Below are positions 19,142 to 30,333 of a stretch of 64,000 nt of DNA, piece after piece (position 1 is the first letter of the stretch; each line of letters opens with the position of its first letter). A program made the translations under genes and the position numbers. The DNA lies in NCBI GenBank assembly GCA_031835245.1, contig JAVKOQ010000209.1, forward strand, positions 15,001-79,000. The letters run 5' to 3'. The DNA is from Balamuthia mandrillaris. Its lineage: Eukaryota; Discosea; Longamoebia; Balamuthiidae. The notes beneath the pieces are model-generated. The model was not told where the DNA came from. It did no database searches and was given only the letters and a program-made list of their open reading frames with translations.

Positions 19142-21746
19142 TCAACTAAGTTTACTAGGAGAAGAGCTGCTACGTGCCAAACTCTCAAACTTTTGTCGCA
19201 GGGCTTTGGCATCCCCTCGGCTCAGCGTGGCAAAGGTGGGTTGGCCATCTTCTTCATCCCCTCCCAAGGAAGACTTGCGCAACGCTCTCAACTTGCTGCT
19301 TTGGGAGGCTGCCGGCGTAGAAAAGGAAGAGGGAGGGGATGAGGAAAATGAAGGAGGAGAAGGAGAGGAAGGGACAGAAGAGGCGCGAGAGAGAGAAGAA
19401 GGAGCGGAGGCCAACTTCTCAAACTTGTTGCGCAGCTCTTTGGTGTCTTTTCTGGTGGCGGTACCGTAACGCACCGGCGAGGAAGTGTTGGAGAGCGTTG
19501 GGCGCGAAGGTCTTGGAGAAATGGACGTTGGCGAATTGAATGTAACAGCTCTTGGGGAGGAAGAAGCGGAGGAGACAGAAGGAGAAAGAGGCGGAGAAAC
19601 TGAAGAAGCAGAGGAAGAAGAAGAAGATGGGAATGAAGTAGAAATAGGAGGAATGTGTTGTTTTGTTTTTGATTTTGGGGTGGATGGTGGTGTTACGGCT
19701 TCGGTAGTGGTCGAAGTGGCAGAGATTTGAAGAAAAGGAGGGGAGATAACATCTTTTCTGGGAGAAGAAGCAGCTGGGGATAAAAGTTTGTTGGAAGAAC
19801 CTTTAGCACTCTTTTTCTTTAACGATGATTGAGGAAGTGAAGAGGAAGGGGAGGGAAGAGAGGTATCGTCAAAAGCGGAGGAGGATGAGCAAGACCGTCT
19901 GTGACCCTTCGAGGTGTGTCGTGGTGTGAATGTTGACTTGGAACGGGTGTGGCCTCTCTTCTTTTTCGTTGAAGGAGAAGAGCTGCCACTACCACTGGCC
20001 TTCTTTTGCTTACGGTTACTGGTATTGCTAGGAAACAGTGGAGCTGAGCCCTCTTCTATCACTACGTTCAATGTTTTGTGGCCAATGGATTTCTTCTTTA
20101 GGTGTCCTTTCTCTGAAGAAGACGGAGATTTGTGTCCTTCTTCCTTGCTCGGTTTCTTACTTTTCCTCTTCTTGTCCTTCTCCTTTTCTTTTTCCTTCCT
20201 TTCTTTACTTTCCGGCCTTTGCTTCTTTTTCTTTTTCTTCTTTTTCTTCTTTATGTTCTTTTCTTCCTCGTCCGCTTCGTCACCGCTAGTACTTGTGCTC
20301 TCCAATCCCAACCGTTTTATCGTTTCTTCAATAACTTGAAGGTCTTCATCATCTCCATAATCATCACTCACGTCCTCTTCATCACTGTCATCACTGTCAT
20401 CATCATCAGTCGAAAGTGTTGTGGAAGAGATAGGGACGGGAGCCAAGCTCTCCGTCGAAGAGAGACTGGGCGGACTTCGAGGGCTGATGAGAACTTGTAC
20501 TTCGTGAGGTGTCAGTTCGGCCGATCGAAGAACGTCTGGATCCAACACAAGTTTCGGTGGTGAGGATTTCCTGTCATTGAGTTTGTTGTGACTGCTTTTG
20601 TGGTAATCATCATCACCGGTGGGTAATGCTAAAGGATCTGACATCATTCGTATTTCCAGTTGGCAAAGTTGTTCTTCTATTCTTCGCATCTTTTCCCGCT
20701 CCTCCATCATGAGAGTTTCTTCGTGCCGCTGAAAGGTTTCGAGTTGGCGAATCTTTTGATCGTATTCTCGTAGTCGTGTGCTTTGGTCCATTTGCTTATC
20801 AACAACAGTTGCTTTTGTTTTGTCTTCTTCTTTAGTTTTTCTTTCTTGCTTTTCTTCATCTTCCGCTTCAGAATCGCTATGGTCCTCTTCGCTTTCGCTT
20901 TCAATATCGGCCCCTTTGTCATCGCTATCGCTTCCGTCTTCATCATTCGCGTTCTTGCGTTTCTTTTTTCGTTGTTTCAAAGCTAATCCCTCTTTGGCTT
21001 CCATATCTTTCTTCTTCTGCAACAAACTTAGACGCTGACTCATTTCTTCCTTTGCCTTTGTTGTTCCTGCCTTCGTTCCCTCTTTTCCTTCAACTTCAGA
21101 CTCCTTTTCACCCGAACAAAGCATTTGTCGATCCCTCTTTTGCAGCTCCAGAGCATAGTTTACTAGTTCCAATCGCTCCTCTCTTTCTCGCAACCGTTTT
21201 CGTCCCTCTCTTTCTTCTTGATCTAGGCTGAGGTTCCATTGTACTTGTTTGGAGGAAGCGCTTTTGCCTCTTCGCAAGGTCAGCCGTTTTTGAACTTTCT
21301 TTCGTCGGAGCGTACGGCGGAGAATGCTTTTCAAATGGCCATTTTCCAGCTCTGAAAACAACAAGAGAGAATGAGAAAGAAAATAAGAGAAGGAGAAGGA
21401 GAAGGAGAAGGAGAAGGAGAAGGAGAAGGAGAAGGAGAAGGAGAAGGAGAAGGAGAAGGAGAAGGAGGAGAAGAAAAAAAAACGAACCTCCAACTTCTCC
21501 TCTCAGCTTTTCAGCTTCTCGGAGGAGCACATCCAACGCCAGGTCTTCCACGGCGTGCCGCAACTCCTGGAACTCCTCGTCCACAAGCTGTTGTTCAGGG
21601 CTCTGCTGCACCACCTCTTGCAAGTGCAGCAGCTCCCTGGCCTCCATGCTATCCCTACATCCAGGCGAGTTACGTTTTTGGGCTTTCTCTTCCTGCGCCG
21701 CTTCCAACTGCAGCTGTTGGACTCTCCCTATTAACTTCTTTTCCAT
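19142..21746 (-). CDS. Long serine-rich, coiled-coil basic/acidic protein, family unknown
   Basis: Two exons (21488-21746 and 19142-21351) give 822 residues; the junction is phase 1 with a GTTCGT donor. Residues 1-85 are helical and Leu/Glu-rich. Residues 100-330 form basic and acidic coiled-coil segments (for example QKIRQLETFQRHEETLMMEE). Residues 400-520 contain acidic runs followed by a poly-Lys stretch. The C-terminal 300 residues are Ser/Pro-rich. A short motif occurs twice near the end, in DTKELRNKFEKLAS and DAKALRQKFESLARS, about 85 residues apart. Poly-Lys and KKKRGHTR-like clusters suggest a nuclear or cytoskeletal role. I do not recognise a known domain. Confidence 0.8.
21386..21468. 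repeat. GGAGAA hexamer repeat in an intron
   Basis: About 13 copies of a GGAGAA unit on the plus strand fill most of the single intron of the minus-strand gene. The transcript therefore carries the pyrimidine form (TTCTCC). Confidence 0.95.
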
Positions 21747-22018
21747 CTTCTTTCAAAAGACGTGTCTCAACATAAAAAAAAGAAGTTCTTTTTTTTTTTC
21801 AAAGCTACTCTTGGTCGCTCTCGTTTCTTGCGGTCTTCTCTTCCTCCTTCCCTCTGCTACCTTTATTTTTGTTTTTCATTTTTACCGTAATTTCCCGAAA
21901 CCTCTAAAAACTCCGTAACGGACTTTATTCGTGTCGTCACGTTACATTATTCATGACGTCCTGAAATCAATTTGTGCCGACAACATCAAAAGCAGAAGAA
22001 AGGAAGCAAGCACAGTGT

Positions 22019-22823
22019 TCAGGGTTGGGCATTTGGGGGGAGCGCCTCCACTTTCCAATGGGTGACCAGTGGAACCCCGGCAGCGCGTAGCAGGCTTGTG
22101 ACCGGGCAAAGCTCCTCCAGGGCGTTGCGGAAGCGATCGAACTTGTCTTTGGTGGGAGCCTCCATTTGCACGGAAACGTGCTGCTCGACCTTTTGGAAAT
22201 GGGTCGGCGGTGGGGGAGGACGCTTCTCCCCCTCTTTCTCCGGTTCATACTTGGCCACTGCTGACAGGTCATACATACCTTCTATTCGGAAGGAGAGCTT
22301 TCCCAAGTGCAAGTGTTGCTTCTTCGCCACAACCTCTGTGGATTGTTGTGTTGGTATCTGAGAGCAAAGTGACGCTGGAAGAACGAAAGAACTGAAACAA
22401 GTAGCAGCAAAGAGAACAGCAAAGAGGAAGGATGGAGAATAATAGAGAAGAAAACGTGTAGAAGAGGAGAGAGAGAAGGCGCGTACGTGCAGTGGCAGCC
22501 TCACAAGCAGCAAGAGAGCCAAGCATGCCTTCAAGCGGTGTGAGGCCTTTGTCGGTGCCACCTACGGCAGTGGGCTCATCAAAGACCGCTTTGTGCTGCT
22601 GGTTGGCTCCCGCAATGACTGTGGTGCACAGCCCTTCTCCTGTGGCGGAGACCACCAGCGAACCAGTCGAATAGCGCGCGCGTGAGGCCAGTTGCCCGCA
22701 ACCTACTGAACTTCTCAGCGTGCTACGAAGGAGCGAGCTTGCGGCTTTAGCTGCGCCGCTGCTGCTTCCGAGCGGGTGGATGCTCCCATTCAACGAGAGG
22801 TGGCGACGACAAACAAACTGCAT
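22019..22823 (-). CDS. OsmC-like protein with a predicted mitochondrial presequence
   Basis: Two exons (22487-22823 and 22019-22374, phase 1) give 230 residues. The OsmC fold is shown by TGEGLCTTVIAGANQQHKAV, then GGTDKGLTPLEGMLGSLAAC with the first conserved cysteine. Next come LSFRIEGMYD and, after a Pro-rich loop, RFRNALEELCPVTSLL with the second cysteine. In characterised OsmC/Ohr proteins these two cysteines reduce organic hydroperoxides. The first 50 residues are rich in Arg, Ser and Ala with no acidic residue (MQFVCRRHLSLNG ... RARYSTGS), typical of a mitochondrial targeting peptide. The start at 22823 was preferred over ATGs further upstream for that reason. Confidence 0.83.
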
Positions 22824-23076
22824 CCTCTCTTGTGGGTTGTTTTTGCTCTTTTTCTTTTGTCCGTACGGCTGGTGAGAAGAGAAAGCCACAACACCGAGGG
22901 ATTGGAGTGAATGGTTGTTTGGCTGCCCCAAGGGAACCACCCCGCATGCCTGCATCCCACCATGTTTTGTGGTGTTTTCCACTTTTCGTTCAGTTTTCTG
23001 CTTGCATAATAGGTTGAGGTCCTCACCTCCCATCATATTGGAAAATTTAATGGCGCTTCATTTACCAAAAAATGAA

Positions 23077-23540
23077 ATACCTGCCCCTCCTCCAAGATGG
23101 AACGCTGCCCCTCATCCATGGCGAGGCCTGCCCCTCCTCGATGGAACGGCCCCTCCTCGATGGACGAGGTGTTGCCCCTCTGTGATGAGTCACTGCCCTC
23201 TTCTTAGACAAGACAAGATGCTGCCCCTCCAGCGCAAAGAAACAGCCCCTCCCCTTAGACAATGCTGGCCCTGGCAAGACGAGACGAGATGCTGCCCCTC
23301 CTCCAAGAGGGAACACTGCCCCTTCTGGCTGAGGTGCTGTTCCTCCTCTTTGACGAGACAATACCCCTTCTCCTAGCCTAGGTGCTGCCCTTTCTAGACG
23401 AGATGCTTCTAGAACACTACTTGGACAAAATACTGCCCCTCCTAGACAAGATACTGACAAAATGCTGCCCTACTTCCTTGAGGGAACACTGTTTCTTCCT
23501 TGACAAAACAAGATGAGATGAGATGCTGCCTCCTCTTAGA
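23077..23540. repeat. Degenerate minisatellite with CTGCCCCTCCT core
   Basis: An irregular tandem array has the core TGCCCCTCCT followed by GATGGAAC, AGACAAGA or AAGAGGGAACA-like spacers, in roughly 12-15 diverged units of 25-40 bases. It lies in the spacer between the OsmC-like gene and the VWA-alpha-kinase gene. No coding sense on either strand. Confidence 0.75.
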
Positions 23541-24214
23541 TAAACTTAAGAAGGTAAGTTTGTTTGTTTTTATTATATTATTACATTCATCATAGCTATT
23601 GATCAAAAAGCAGAGCAGTAGGCAGAACAGAATTGAACAATTGGTAACAAATAATATTCCTTTTTATAACAGAGCTTGGGCTGGCAGTAAGTGATAGCGG
23701 TAATGGAAACAATGGGTAGCAGGAACAGCAGGTGGCACCAGCAACAAGCATAGTGATAACTTATTACCAAAGAGACTACCTTTGAGGCACAGCGTTCCAC
23801 CAGGAACATGAACAGCTTTTTTTTTTTGCAATTGTATATGAAAAATAATCTACACTACAGAGCTAAAAAGCGCATTGAATCTCAGTAATCCCCCGAGGGC
23901 CTTTTCCTTATTTGCGATCCACATCTGAAGTAACCCTGGGCAATAAGTCCTCACGTCGTGAGGGGATTGGCCTCCAGTGGAAAATTTGCTTTGGGGACTG
24001 AAAGAATTGGGGATTCTGCTTTGTAAGGGATTGGAAGAAGTGCATTTGGTATCAATAATTAGCAGCATCGTTGGCCATTGGTTGCCTGTCCGTTGCATAG
24101 CAGCCAGAATTGAATGGTTGCGGTGCATTTTTTTAACTATTTAAAAAAACAGACGGCTCTTCTGGGAGAATTTTCCAGTTGTAGTTGCAAACACACAATT
24201 AGTAAACAGCAACA
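23541..24214. other. Intergenic spacer upstream of the VWA-alpha-kinase gene
   Basis: This is AT-rich sequence with poly-T at 23817-23828 and a loosely repetitive stretch of AGCAG and GGTAACA words at 23600-23780. A minus-strand open frame of 92 residues at 23850-24128 has no features that support it as a gene. The promoter of the kinase gene should lie at the right end. Confidence 0.5.
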
Positions 24215-26243
24215 ATGGACAGCTTCACCTACTCATCAAGCGCCATGAAGAAAGCCTCAGACTCTGGCCGAATGATCGATCCCGCGATGCTTTCTACGGA
24301 AGAAACCTCTGTCCAGAGTACAAGCGATTGTCCTTCCTTAGCCGGTGAGGCCTTGGATTGTTTTTTGGGCGATTCTGGTTTCCGTTCATCAAAAGGTGGT
24401 TCTCCCGCTGCCTCGTCCAGCAGGACCAGCAGCAGCGCATCTAGGTCAAGGATGCACGCGAAGGAGAATTCCAAAGAGGCAAGCTCCAAAAGCAGAAGTG
24501 GTAATGTTGCTTTCTCAACAACTGGAACCTTCATGTTCACTAACAAAAAAAACCTCGTATTCTATTCCAGAGTCACGCAGCGTGGAGGATTTAGCAGCAC
24601 TTATGGCCCTTTCCAAAGAACTGGGATCCTCTTCGACAGTGGAGAAATCGTCCGCTAAGAGCGATTCAAAGTCGAGGGCAAGCAGCCCCAGTTCCAAGGA
24701 GAAGCGTCATCACATTGCAGCTGCCATTGAACGAAGGAAAGAGGAAATCAGACAAACCATAAAGTTCATACAGTTGAGCTCCCGCGTCGAGATTTGCTTC
24801 CTTGTGGACTGTACCGGTTCGATGGGCAGTTGGATAGATGCGGTGAAGGATAGCATCCAGCAGATGGCCTTTGATCTTCAAAGCGAGCACCCTCAAAATA
24901 GCTTCTTCTGGTCGTTTGTGCGATACACCGACTACGACCAACCAGCCTCAACACGAACTTCCTACCTTCCCTTCACCAACCAACTTTCCACTTTCAAGAG
25001 TTTCGTGGGAGGCATTGTTGCCAATGGAGGAGGAGATGGACCTGAGGACGTGATGGGGGGCCTCCAAGTCATGCTGGATCTTCCATGGACTCAACAAGCC
25101 ACCAAAGTGCTTATACACATCGCCGATGCTCCCTGTCATGGCAAACAGTACCATAGCCTTGCGGACGACTATCCCGGCGGCGACCCTGCTGGCATCGACC
25201 ACGACGTCATTATGATGAAGGTTTCGGGACTGGGCATACGGTATTTCTTCGGCTTCATCCATGCCTGTCACACCGATAAAATGATCTCAATCTTCAGCGA
25301 CAGCCTCGCGCGCTATCAAGGAGCCAGGATCGAACAGTTTAATGCTCGAGAGCCAGCCCACATCGCCCTGGAGGTGGTGTCTTCCGTCTCAAAGTCGGTC
25401 ACCATCGAGAAGTCCGCCTCGAAAATGCCGTCCTCCACTGACGCTGAGTCCTCCTTCCGCGAGTATACCATAAGCAGAGCAGAGCCTTCTTGGAGTAATG
25501 CCGACAGTTTCGAGGCGAGAGTAACCCAAATATGCTTTAAACTTCCGGAGCTGAACGACATCCTCCCTGGTGAGAAAGGAGGCGTGTGCAACTTCTCTTT
25601 ATCCGAAAGAAGGACCACCCAAACTATTCGCCTTTGCAAGAACCCGTTCGCCGAGGGGGGAAGCCGCTTGGCCTATCGCGCGTTCATCCCAGCTCACAAG
25701 AAGGAGGTCGTGGTGAAGATGTCCAAGAAACTGGGAGCGCGCTCCAACTGTAAGAGGAAGTATTTGTTGGATATGGAGGCCCAAACCGTGGCTGCTCTCT
25801 TTGCTCTTGAGTTCAACAAGGTCAAGCCTCCCTCCGCCCCCACCCTGAAGTACATCGTGGCCAAAGTCATCCATTTCCAGAACACCTCTCGCCCCATCTA
25901 TGCTTCTCTAGAGGTCTTTCTCAAAGGGGACGTGGACTTTGAGAAGTTCAACAACAACTTCGACTGGGTTTCTGGGGCTCCCTATGCGGAGCCCTTGCAA
26001 GCCTTCTCCCATTGGACTTGGGAGGCCTCCAACCATTCCATGATGGCGACCGACCTGCAGGGCTACATCGGCGACGGAGGAAAGAAAGTGACGCTCACCG
26101 ACCCGGCCATCCACTCTACTAACATACTCAAGTTCGGGAATACCAACTTGGGATTGAAGGGGATTAACGGCTTCTTCCAGAAGCATGTCTGCGGGAAAAC
26201 CTGCGTTGCCATGGGCCTCGACAGGCTCAAATGGGACGCTTAA
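24215..26243 (+). CDS. VWA-domain alpha-kinase (VwkA-like atypical protein kinase)
   Basis: Two exons (24215-24500 and 24571-26243, phase 1) give 652 residues. The Ser-rich N-terminus precedes a von Willebrand A domain from about residue 165. Its metal site reads FLVDCTGSMGSW (Asp175, Thr177, Ser179), followed by GGGDGPEDVMGGL. The C-terminal third is an alpha-kinase: GGSRLAYRAF (nucleotide loop), EVVVKMSKK (catalytic lysine), EVFLKGDVDFEKFNNN, LTDPAIHST, and FGNTNLGLKGINGFF. It ends with HVCGKTC, whose His and Cys residues bind the structural zinc of this family. Dictyostelium VwkA, with the same layout, acts in myosin II regulation and the contractile vacuole. A similar role is inference. 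The gene lies between two decayed minisatellites. Confidence 0.93.
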
Positions 26244-26560
26244 TAACCCTTCTTTTTTTTTTTTAACAAATTTAAAGTTGTTGGAAAGTAGAAAACCCAC
26301 GGGGCCAACTCCTTGAACGACGAGAAATAAACAAAGCACAGTTTGTACAATTATTGAGGACGAAGGATAAGAGAACAGTACGCCGCCGCACGGGAAGAAG
26401 AAGCATTGCAGGAAGGAAACGCAACTCAGTGAGAAGAAGCTTCACGAGAGGAAGGAGAAGTTGCTTCTTGGCAAGGGAAAGAGCGCGGCAGGCAGTGCCT
26501 CGGGGAGGAAAGCAGCAGAGACCACAAGAGAGAAGACATGTACGAGCATTATGTCCAAAG

Positions 26561-26860
26561 GTGGCAGCAGTCCTCTGCAATATGGTGGGCAGCAGTCCTC
26601 CGCGATAAGGTGGTACAGCAGTCCTCCACCATGATACAGAAGCGAGCAGCAGTCCTCCATAATATAGTGAGCAGCAGTACTCCTTAATATGGTGGGCAGC
26701 AGTCCTCCCGGATACTGTTGGCAGCAGTCCTCCTCGATATGGGGACAGCAGTCCTCCGCGATGCAGTCCTCGATGTGGAGAGCAACAGTGGGCAGCAGTC
26801 CTCCATGATATGGTGGCGGCAGTTCTCCTCAATACAGTGGAGGGCAGTCCATATATGATT
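26561..26860. repeat. Degenerate minisatellite with GGCAGCAGTCCTCC core
   Basis: About ten diverged units of roughly 25 bases follow the pattern GGCAGCAGTCCTCC(n)GATATGGT. They lie 320 bases past the alpha-kinase stop codon. The minus-strand open frame that runs through the array is a by-product of a unit length that often keeps frame, and I do not call it a gene. Confidence 0.85.
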
Positions 26861-26974
26861 GTTCTCTTCATGGAGTAGCACAAGGCCAAAAGAACCCAAC
26901 CATTGCACGGCGATCAATTCATTAAAACGCACACGTCATCCACCGTTTTGAAGACACTCTCTGTGCGATTATGA

Positions 26975-27517
26975 ATGAAACGAGAGCAGAACAAAACAAA
27001 GGGAGACAAAGCAAAAAGGATGCAGCAAGGAGGGGGTTTCCCTTCCTCCCCTGAGGAAATTGCTCATTACAAAGAATACATGAAGCTCAAATACGAGGAG
27101 CAACAAAGAGAGAACCAAAGGGAGTTGGCCCTGAGGAAGCTGCGCCAAGGGAACGCCGCTACCGCCGGCAGCGGTCGTCCGCGTGCGCCCGACGTGGTGG
27201 TCAGCGGCAGCATTACCAGCCCAACAGCTCCTTTCTTTCCGCCAAACACTCCTTCCGATCCGTCCTCTCCATCCGTGTATCTCTCTGGCCTGACTCCACG
27301 CGATGGCAGGACGGACGCCCCCAGCGATGTTTCTGCGCGTTCTCCTGCCCAACAACAAAAAGCGGAAAGCAGAACGCCCGAAGAGGAGCTTTGGGACGAT
27401 CTGCTGGGCACGCTGGACCATATCAGCCAAACCCAACCGAGGTTACGCCCAGAGGAGCCTAACTACAAGGAGCTCAAGATGACAGCACATATTACATGGA
27501 ACAACAAGATGATGTAA
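26975..27517 (+). CDS. Small hypothetical protein
   Basis: An intronless open frame of 180 residues starts at 26975; a second in-frame ATG at 27020 would give 165. The N-terminal part is helical and charged (EIAHYKEYMKLKYEEQQRENQRELALRKLRQ). The middle is Pro/Ser-rich and the end contains EEELWDDLLGTLDHI. The codon usage and the amphipathic helix support a real gene. I do not recognise a family; it could be an adaptor or a subunit with a coiled-coil contact. Confidence 0.5.
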   Translation: MKREQNKTKGDKAKRMQQGGGFPSSPEEIAHYKEYMKLKYEEQQRENQRELALRKLRQGNAATAGSGRPRAPDVVVSGSITSPTAPFFPPNTPSDPSSPSVYLSGLTPRDGRTDAPSDVSARSPAQQQKAESRTPEEELWDDLLGTLDHISQTQPRLRPEEPNYKELKMTAHITWNNKMM

Positions 27518-27868
27518 CCGCGCATGCATGTGGTTTTCTGTTTGTACAAAATGAATATACTTGACCCAAAAAACGAACGACTGTATGAAAGAAAGCACAA
27601 GAAAGAAAGAAGGGTGTTGCCTAAACAAGATCATTAACCACTCCACAACATTCCAAGATTGCTCCTCCATCCCTCCAGTTCTCTTTCTGCGGCTTCAGTC
27701 CAGGAAGAAGAAATGGGATGATCAATGCTCGTCGTTGAGGCAAAGGTATCAAATATAAGCACGTGTGGCTTCCTTTATGCCCTTTCAGCAAAAAGGAAGG
27801 CTACGTCTATTGGCACAATCCTTAACTATACCTACATTCTTATCATCTACCTGGAGTCTTGCCCTTAC

Positions 27869-27996
27869 CTTCTGGAGGAGGAGGCGATGACTTTTCACTT
27901 GCGCGTTTCCTCCGAGGGCCGCCATACCGTATGAAGCAGTTACCGCAGAGCGTGGCTTGTCCTCTGCATTTGTGACGATATCCTGAAGAGTGCGCA
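27869..27996 (-). CDS. Isolated exon with half of a GATA-like zinc finger
   Basis: On the minus strand a 128-base segment has a good 3' splice site before it (tttgttttgcag) and a GTAAGG donor after it. In one frame it reads HKCRGQATLC, GNCFIRYGG, then PRRKRASEK. The TLCGNCFIRYG part, followed by a basic cluster, resembles the second half of a GATA-type finger (LCNACGLRY). The cysteine pair of the first half would have to lie in an upstream exon. I could not find one: all frames of the segment between this exon and the stop at 28094 are closed. It may be an exon of an unmodelled gene or a remnant. Confidence 0.3.
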
Positions 27997-28093
27997 CTGC
28001 AAAACAAAAAAGCACCCTGTTAGCAATTCCTAAAACAACGAACAAACAAGCCAGTTGTTCACCTGCCTTAGCTTTAAAGCATGCTTAAGCAAC

Positions 28094-29290
28094 CTATTTC
28101 TTCACAAGAACGTTGTAGGACGCTGATCTGGAGAAAGAATCTCCTGATGGCTTCCACTCGAACCAATGTTGCATGCGCAGCCTCTCTCTTTCCTTCTTTT
28201 GTCGTCGCATAGAAGGAGATTTCACGTGTGGGCTGAAGTGTGCTTGGATGCATTGCGTTTGTTCTTCTTTGTGCGAAGGAGCAGTACTTACATCTCCTTT
28301 GATTTCTTCTTTCGCTCTTCCTTGTTCTCGTCCGTTATCCAGCTGTCCTCGAAACGAGTCAATAGCGAAACGATACATCGGATGTACCGCCACCGACATC
28401 GTTTCCATCATGTCCAACAACTCGCTCATTCTGTGAAAGGCTTCCGTTTGCAAGAACACTTGCAACACGCATCGAAAGCGAGGAAGAAAGGTCAACGTGA
28501 GCCGCTGACAAAAGGAGGCATGCTTTAGAGCCTGTTGACAGAAAGCAACAGCTCGTTGAAGGGCTGCTTCTTTTTGGCCAAGAAGAAGATGGCAGTTGGC
28601 CTGCAGAGCGACGATGGAGAGCGTACAGTAGAAGTTGTAATAGTTTGAGAGCGGAGGTGCTGTGCCGAAACCGTGTTGCGCTTCGGCCAAAAGTTGAGAA
28701 AGAGATGCAAGCAATATCGTCAGCGTGCTGTTTCTCGTGTGTTCCTGTTGCTGCTGGCGCCATTGTCGCTCTCTCTCTCCTTCCTCTTGCTCCTCCTCCT
28801 TTGCCTTGCTCTGTTCCAAGAAGACAGACACGAAAGTGCACGTCTGAGTAAAGCGAGTGAAGTAGAGCACGTGCTCGATGCACACGGGCAAGGGACCGTC
28901 CGTATCAAACCCCAACACATAGGGGTGCTCCCTCTGCACCCTCCAAAACTCCACGGAGCTCTCCTTCCGCTTCTCCAGGGGGAGCAACGGGCTGTGCGCA
29001 TTGACGATGAGGCAAGCCAGGTTGGCGTTGCAGTTGAGGAGGTTCAACCGCCGGCAGATGTTTTGGCAGAGGGTGTTGTAGTAGGAGGCCGTGGTGTAGT
29101 CCCCGATGGTCCACTGGAAGATCATCATCTGGGCGAGGGCGATGGCCACCGCGTAGTCGCTACGGTCAAAGAGGGAGGACATGCCCTCCCGCGCCAACGC
29201 GAAGAACTCTTGTGCCGCCTTGCGCTCCCCCATGTGCAGTGCGCCTTTAACCGTACATGGAAACACGTTACATACAACACAACGCGGAGG

Positions 29291-29335
<45 letters not shown>

Positions 29336-29793
29336 AGCAAACCAAGACTAAGGGCCACGTTGACGCTCACAGCAAGACAAGCGTGCTCCACTGTGCTGTC
29401 CTCTGCCGCGGATCTGTTGTTGTAGAGGAGCTGGAGGGCGGCCGGTCCGACTGCCGCTGGGTGCGAGGGGATGAAGGCCCAGAGGCACTCCGTGAAGGTC
29501 TGAAGGTACTGTAACCTTTGCTCTCTCAGGCATAGGTGAGATTCCTCGTTCCAGATGCCTCGTTTGAAGAGCATCCCCTTTTGTTGGGCGTACTTCCTCC
29601 GCGTCGACAACGAAGGGGAGGAAGAAGAGGAAGCAGAAGAAGAAGAGGAAGAAAAAGGAGCTTCTTCTGTTGGCGGTTGAGCACCACAGTCAGTCTCGCC
29701 GGGCACGGAGCCGTGGCGATGCGGAGCTGATGGGGAAAGAGCAAAAGCATGCTCGCCGCAAGGAGACCAAACGCCAGTGAACTCGTCCCCCAT
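28094..29793 (-). CDS. Transcription-factor-like protein, tandem paralogue 1
   Basis: Two exons (29343-29793 and 28094-29244, phase 1) give 533 residues. After a Ser-rich start come GIWNEESHLCLREQRLQYL and CLAVSVNVALSLGALHMG. Next is a helical stretch (DYAVAIALAQMMIFQWTIGDYTTASYYNTLCQNICRRLNLL) that looks like the middle homology region of fungal zinc-cluster regulators, in which an activity-count helix ends A...LGL. No DNA-binding zinc finger is present in the model. The C-terminus is basic and contains RMQHWFEWKP, shared with the next gene. A GA microsatellite sits in the intron. A regulatory role is inference; it could also be a TPR-like helical repeat protein. Confidence 0.72.
29292..29332. 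repeat. GA microsatellite in intron
   Basis: About 20 GA units (plus strand) lie inside the intron of the minus-strand gene, so the transcript carries CT. Confidence 0.95.
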
Positions 29794-30333
29794 GCCTTTA
29801 TTTTTTTGTTGCTCTACCTTCCTTGCTTTCCAAACAGAACGAAAGCAAGCGGTGAAAGAGAGAGGAGAAAGAGAGAGGTTTGCTCCTGCTGCTAACTGTT
29901 TATTTCTTGTTATTTCTTTCTCCGGTTTCATGTGTTTGAAACCAACCCATGACCACCTGCGCGTGACGCACGAGAGGGATAGCACCGTCGGAGATGGTGT
30001 TGCATAAATGGCCAAAGTAACTTATCTTATCCAGGTCGCGGGTCGTTCTGCTCATTATGCAACAACGGTTGAGAGGTTGGCGTGCAAAAAACGGACGTCA
30101 ACGATCTTGGCCAAGGGTTGAATGCGCGTGATAGGAAACGGCAACGTACGTGACCTCTCTCCTGGTTTTCCTTTCTGGCCAAAGGGAACGTCGCTCGCGA
30201 GGTGAATGGGTTGGGACTAACTTGTCAAGTCCTGCGCTCAAGCTTGTTCCGGCTAGGTATCGTTTCCTGCGTTTTATGGGTGCCACCAACAGAACGTAGG
30301 GGGTGAGATCGGTGATACAGTCTGTTGTGGTGG
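29794..30333. other. Intergenic spacer between tandem paralogues
   Basis: This interval holds the promoter of paralogue 1 and the 3' UTR of paralogue 2. I see no coding segment, repeat or RNA gene that I can support. Confidence 0.5.

Noticed and set aside
23850-24128. Minus-strand 92-residue open frame in the kinase upstream spacer
   Set aside because: No recognisable motif, no splice or start support, AT-rich composition like the surrounding spacer.
26272-26889. Minus-strand 205-residue open frame after the alpha-kinase gene
   Set aside because: It runs through a degenerate minisatellite, has no domain features, and its codons follow the repeat.
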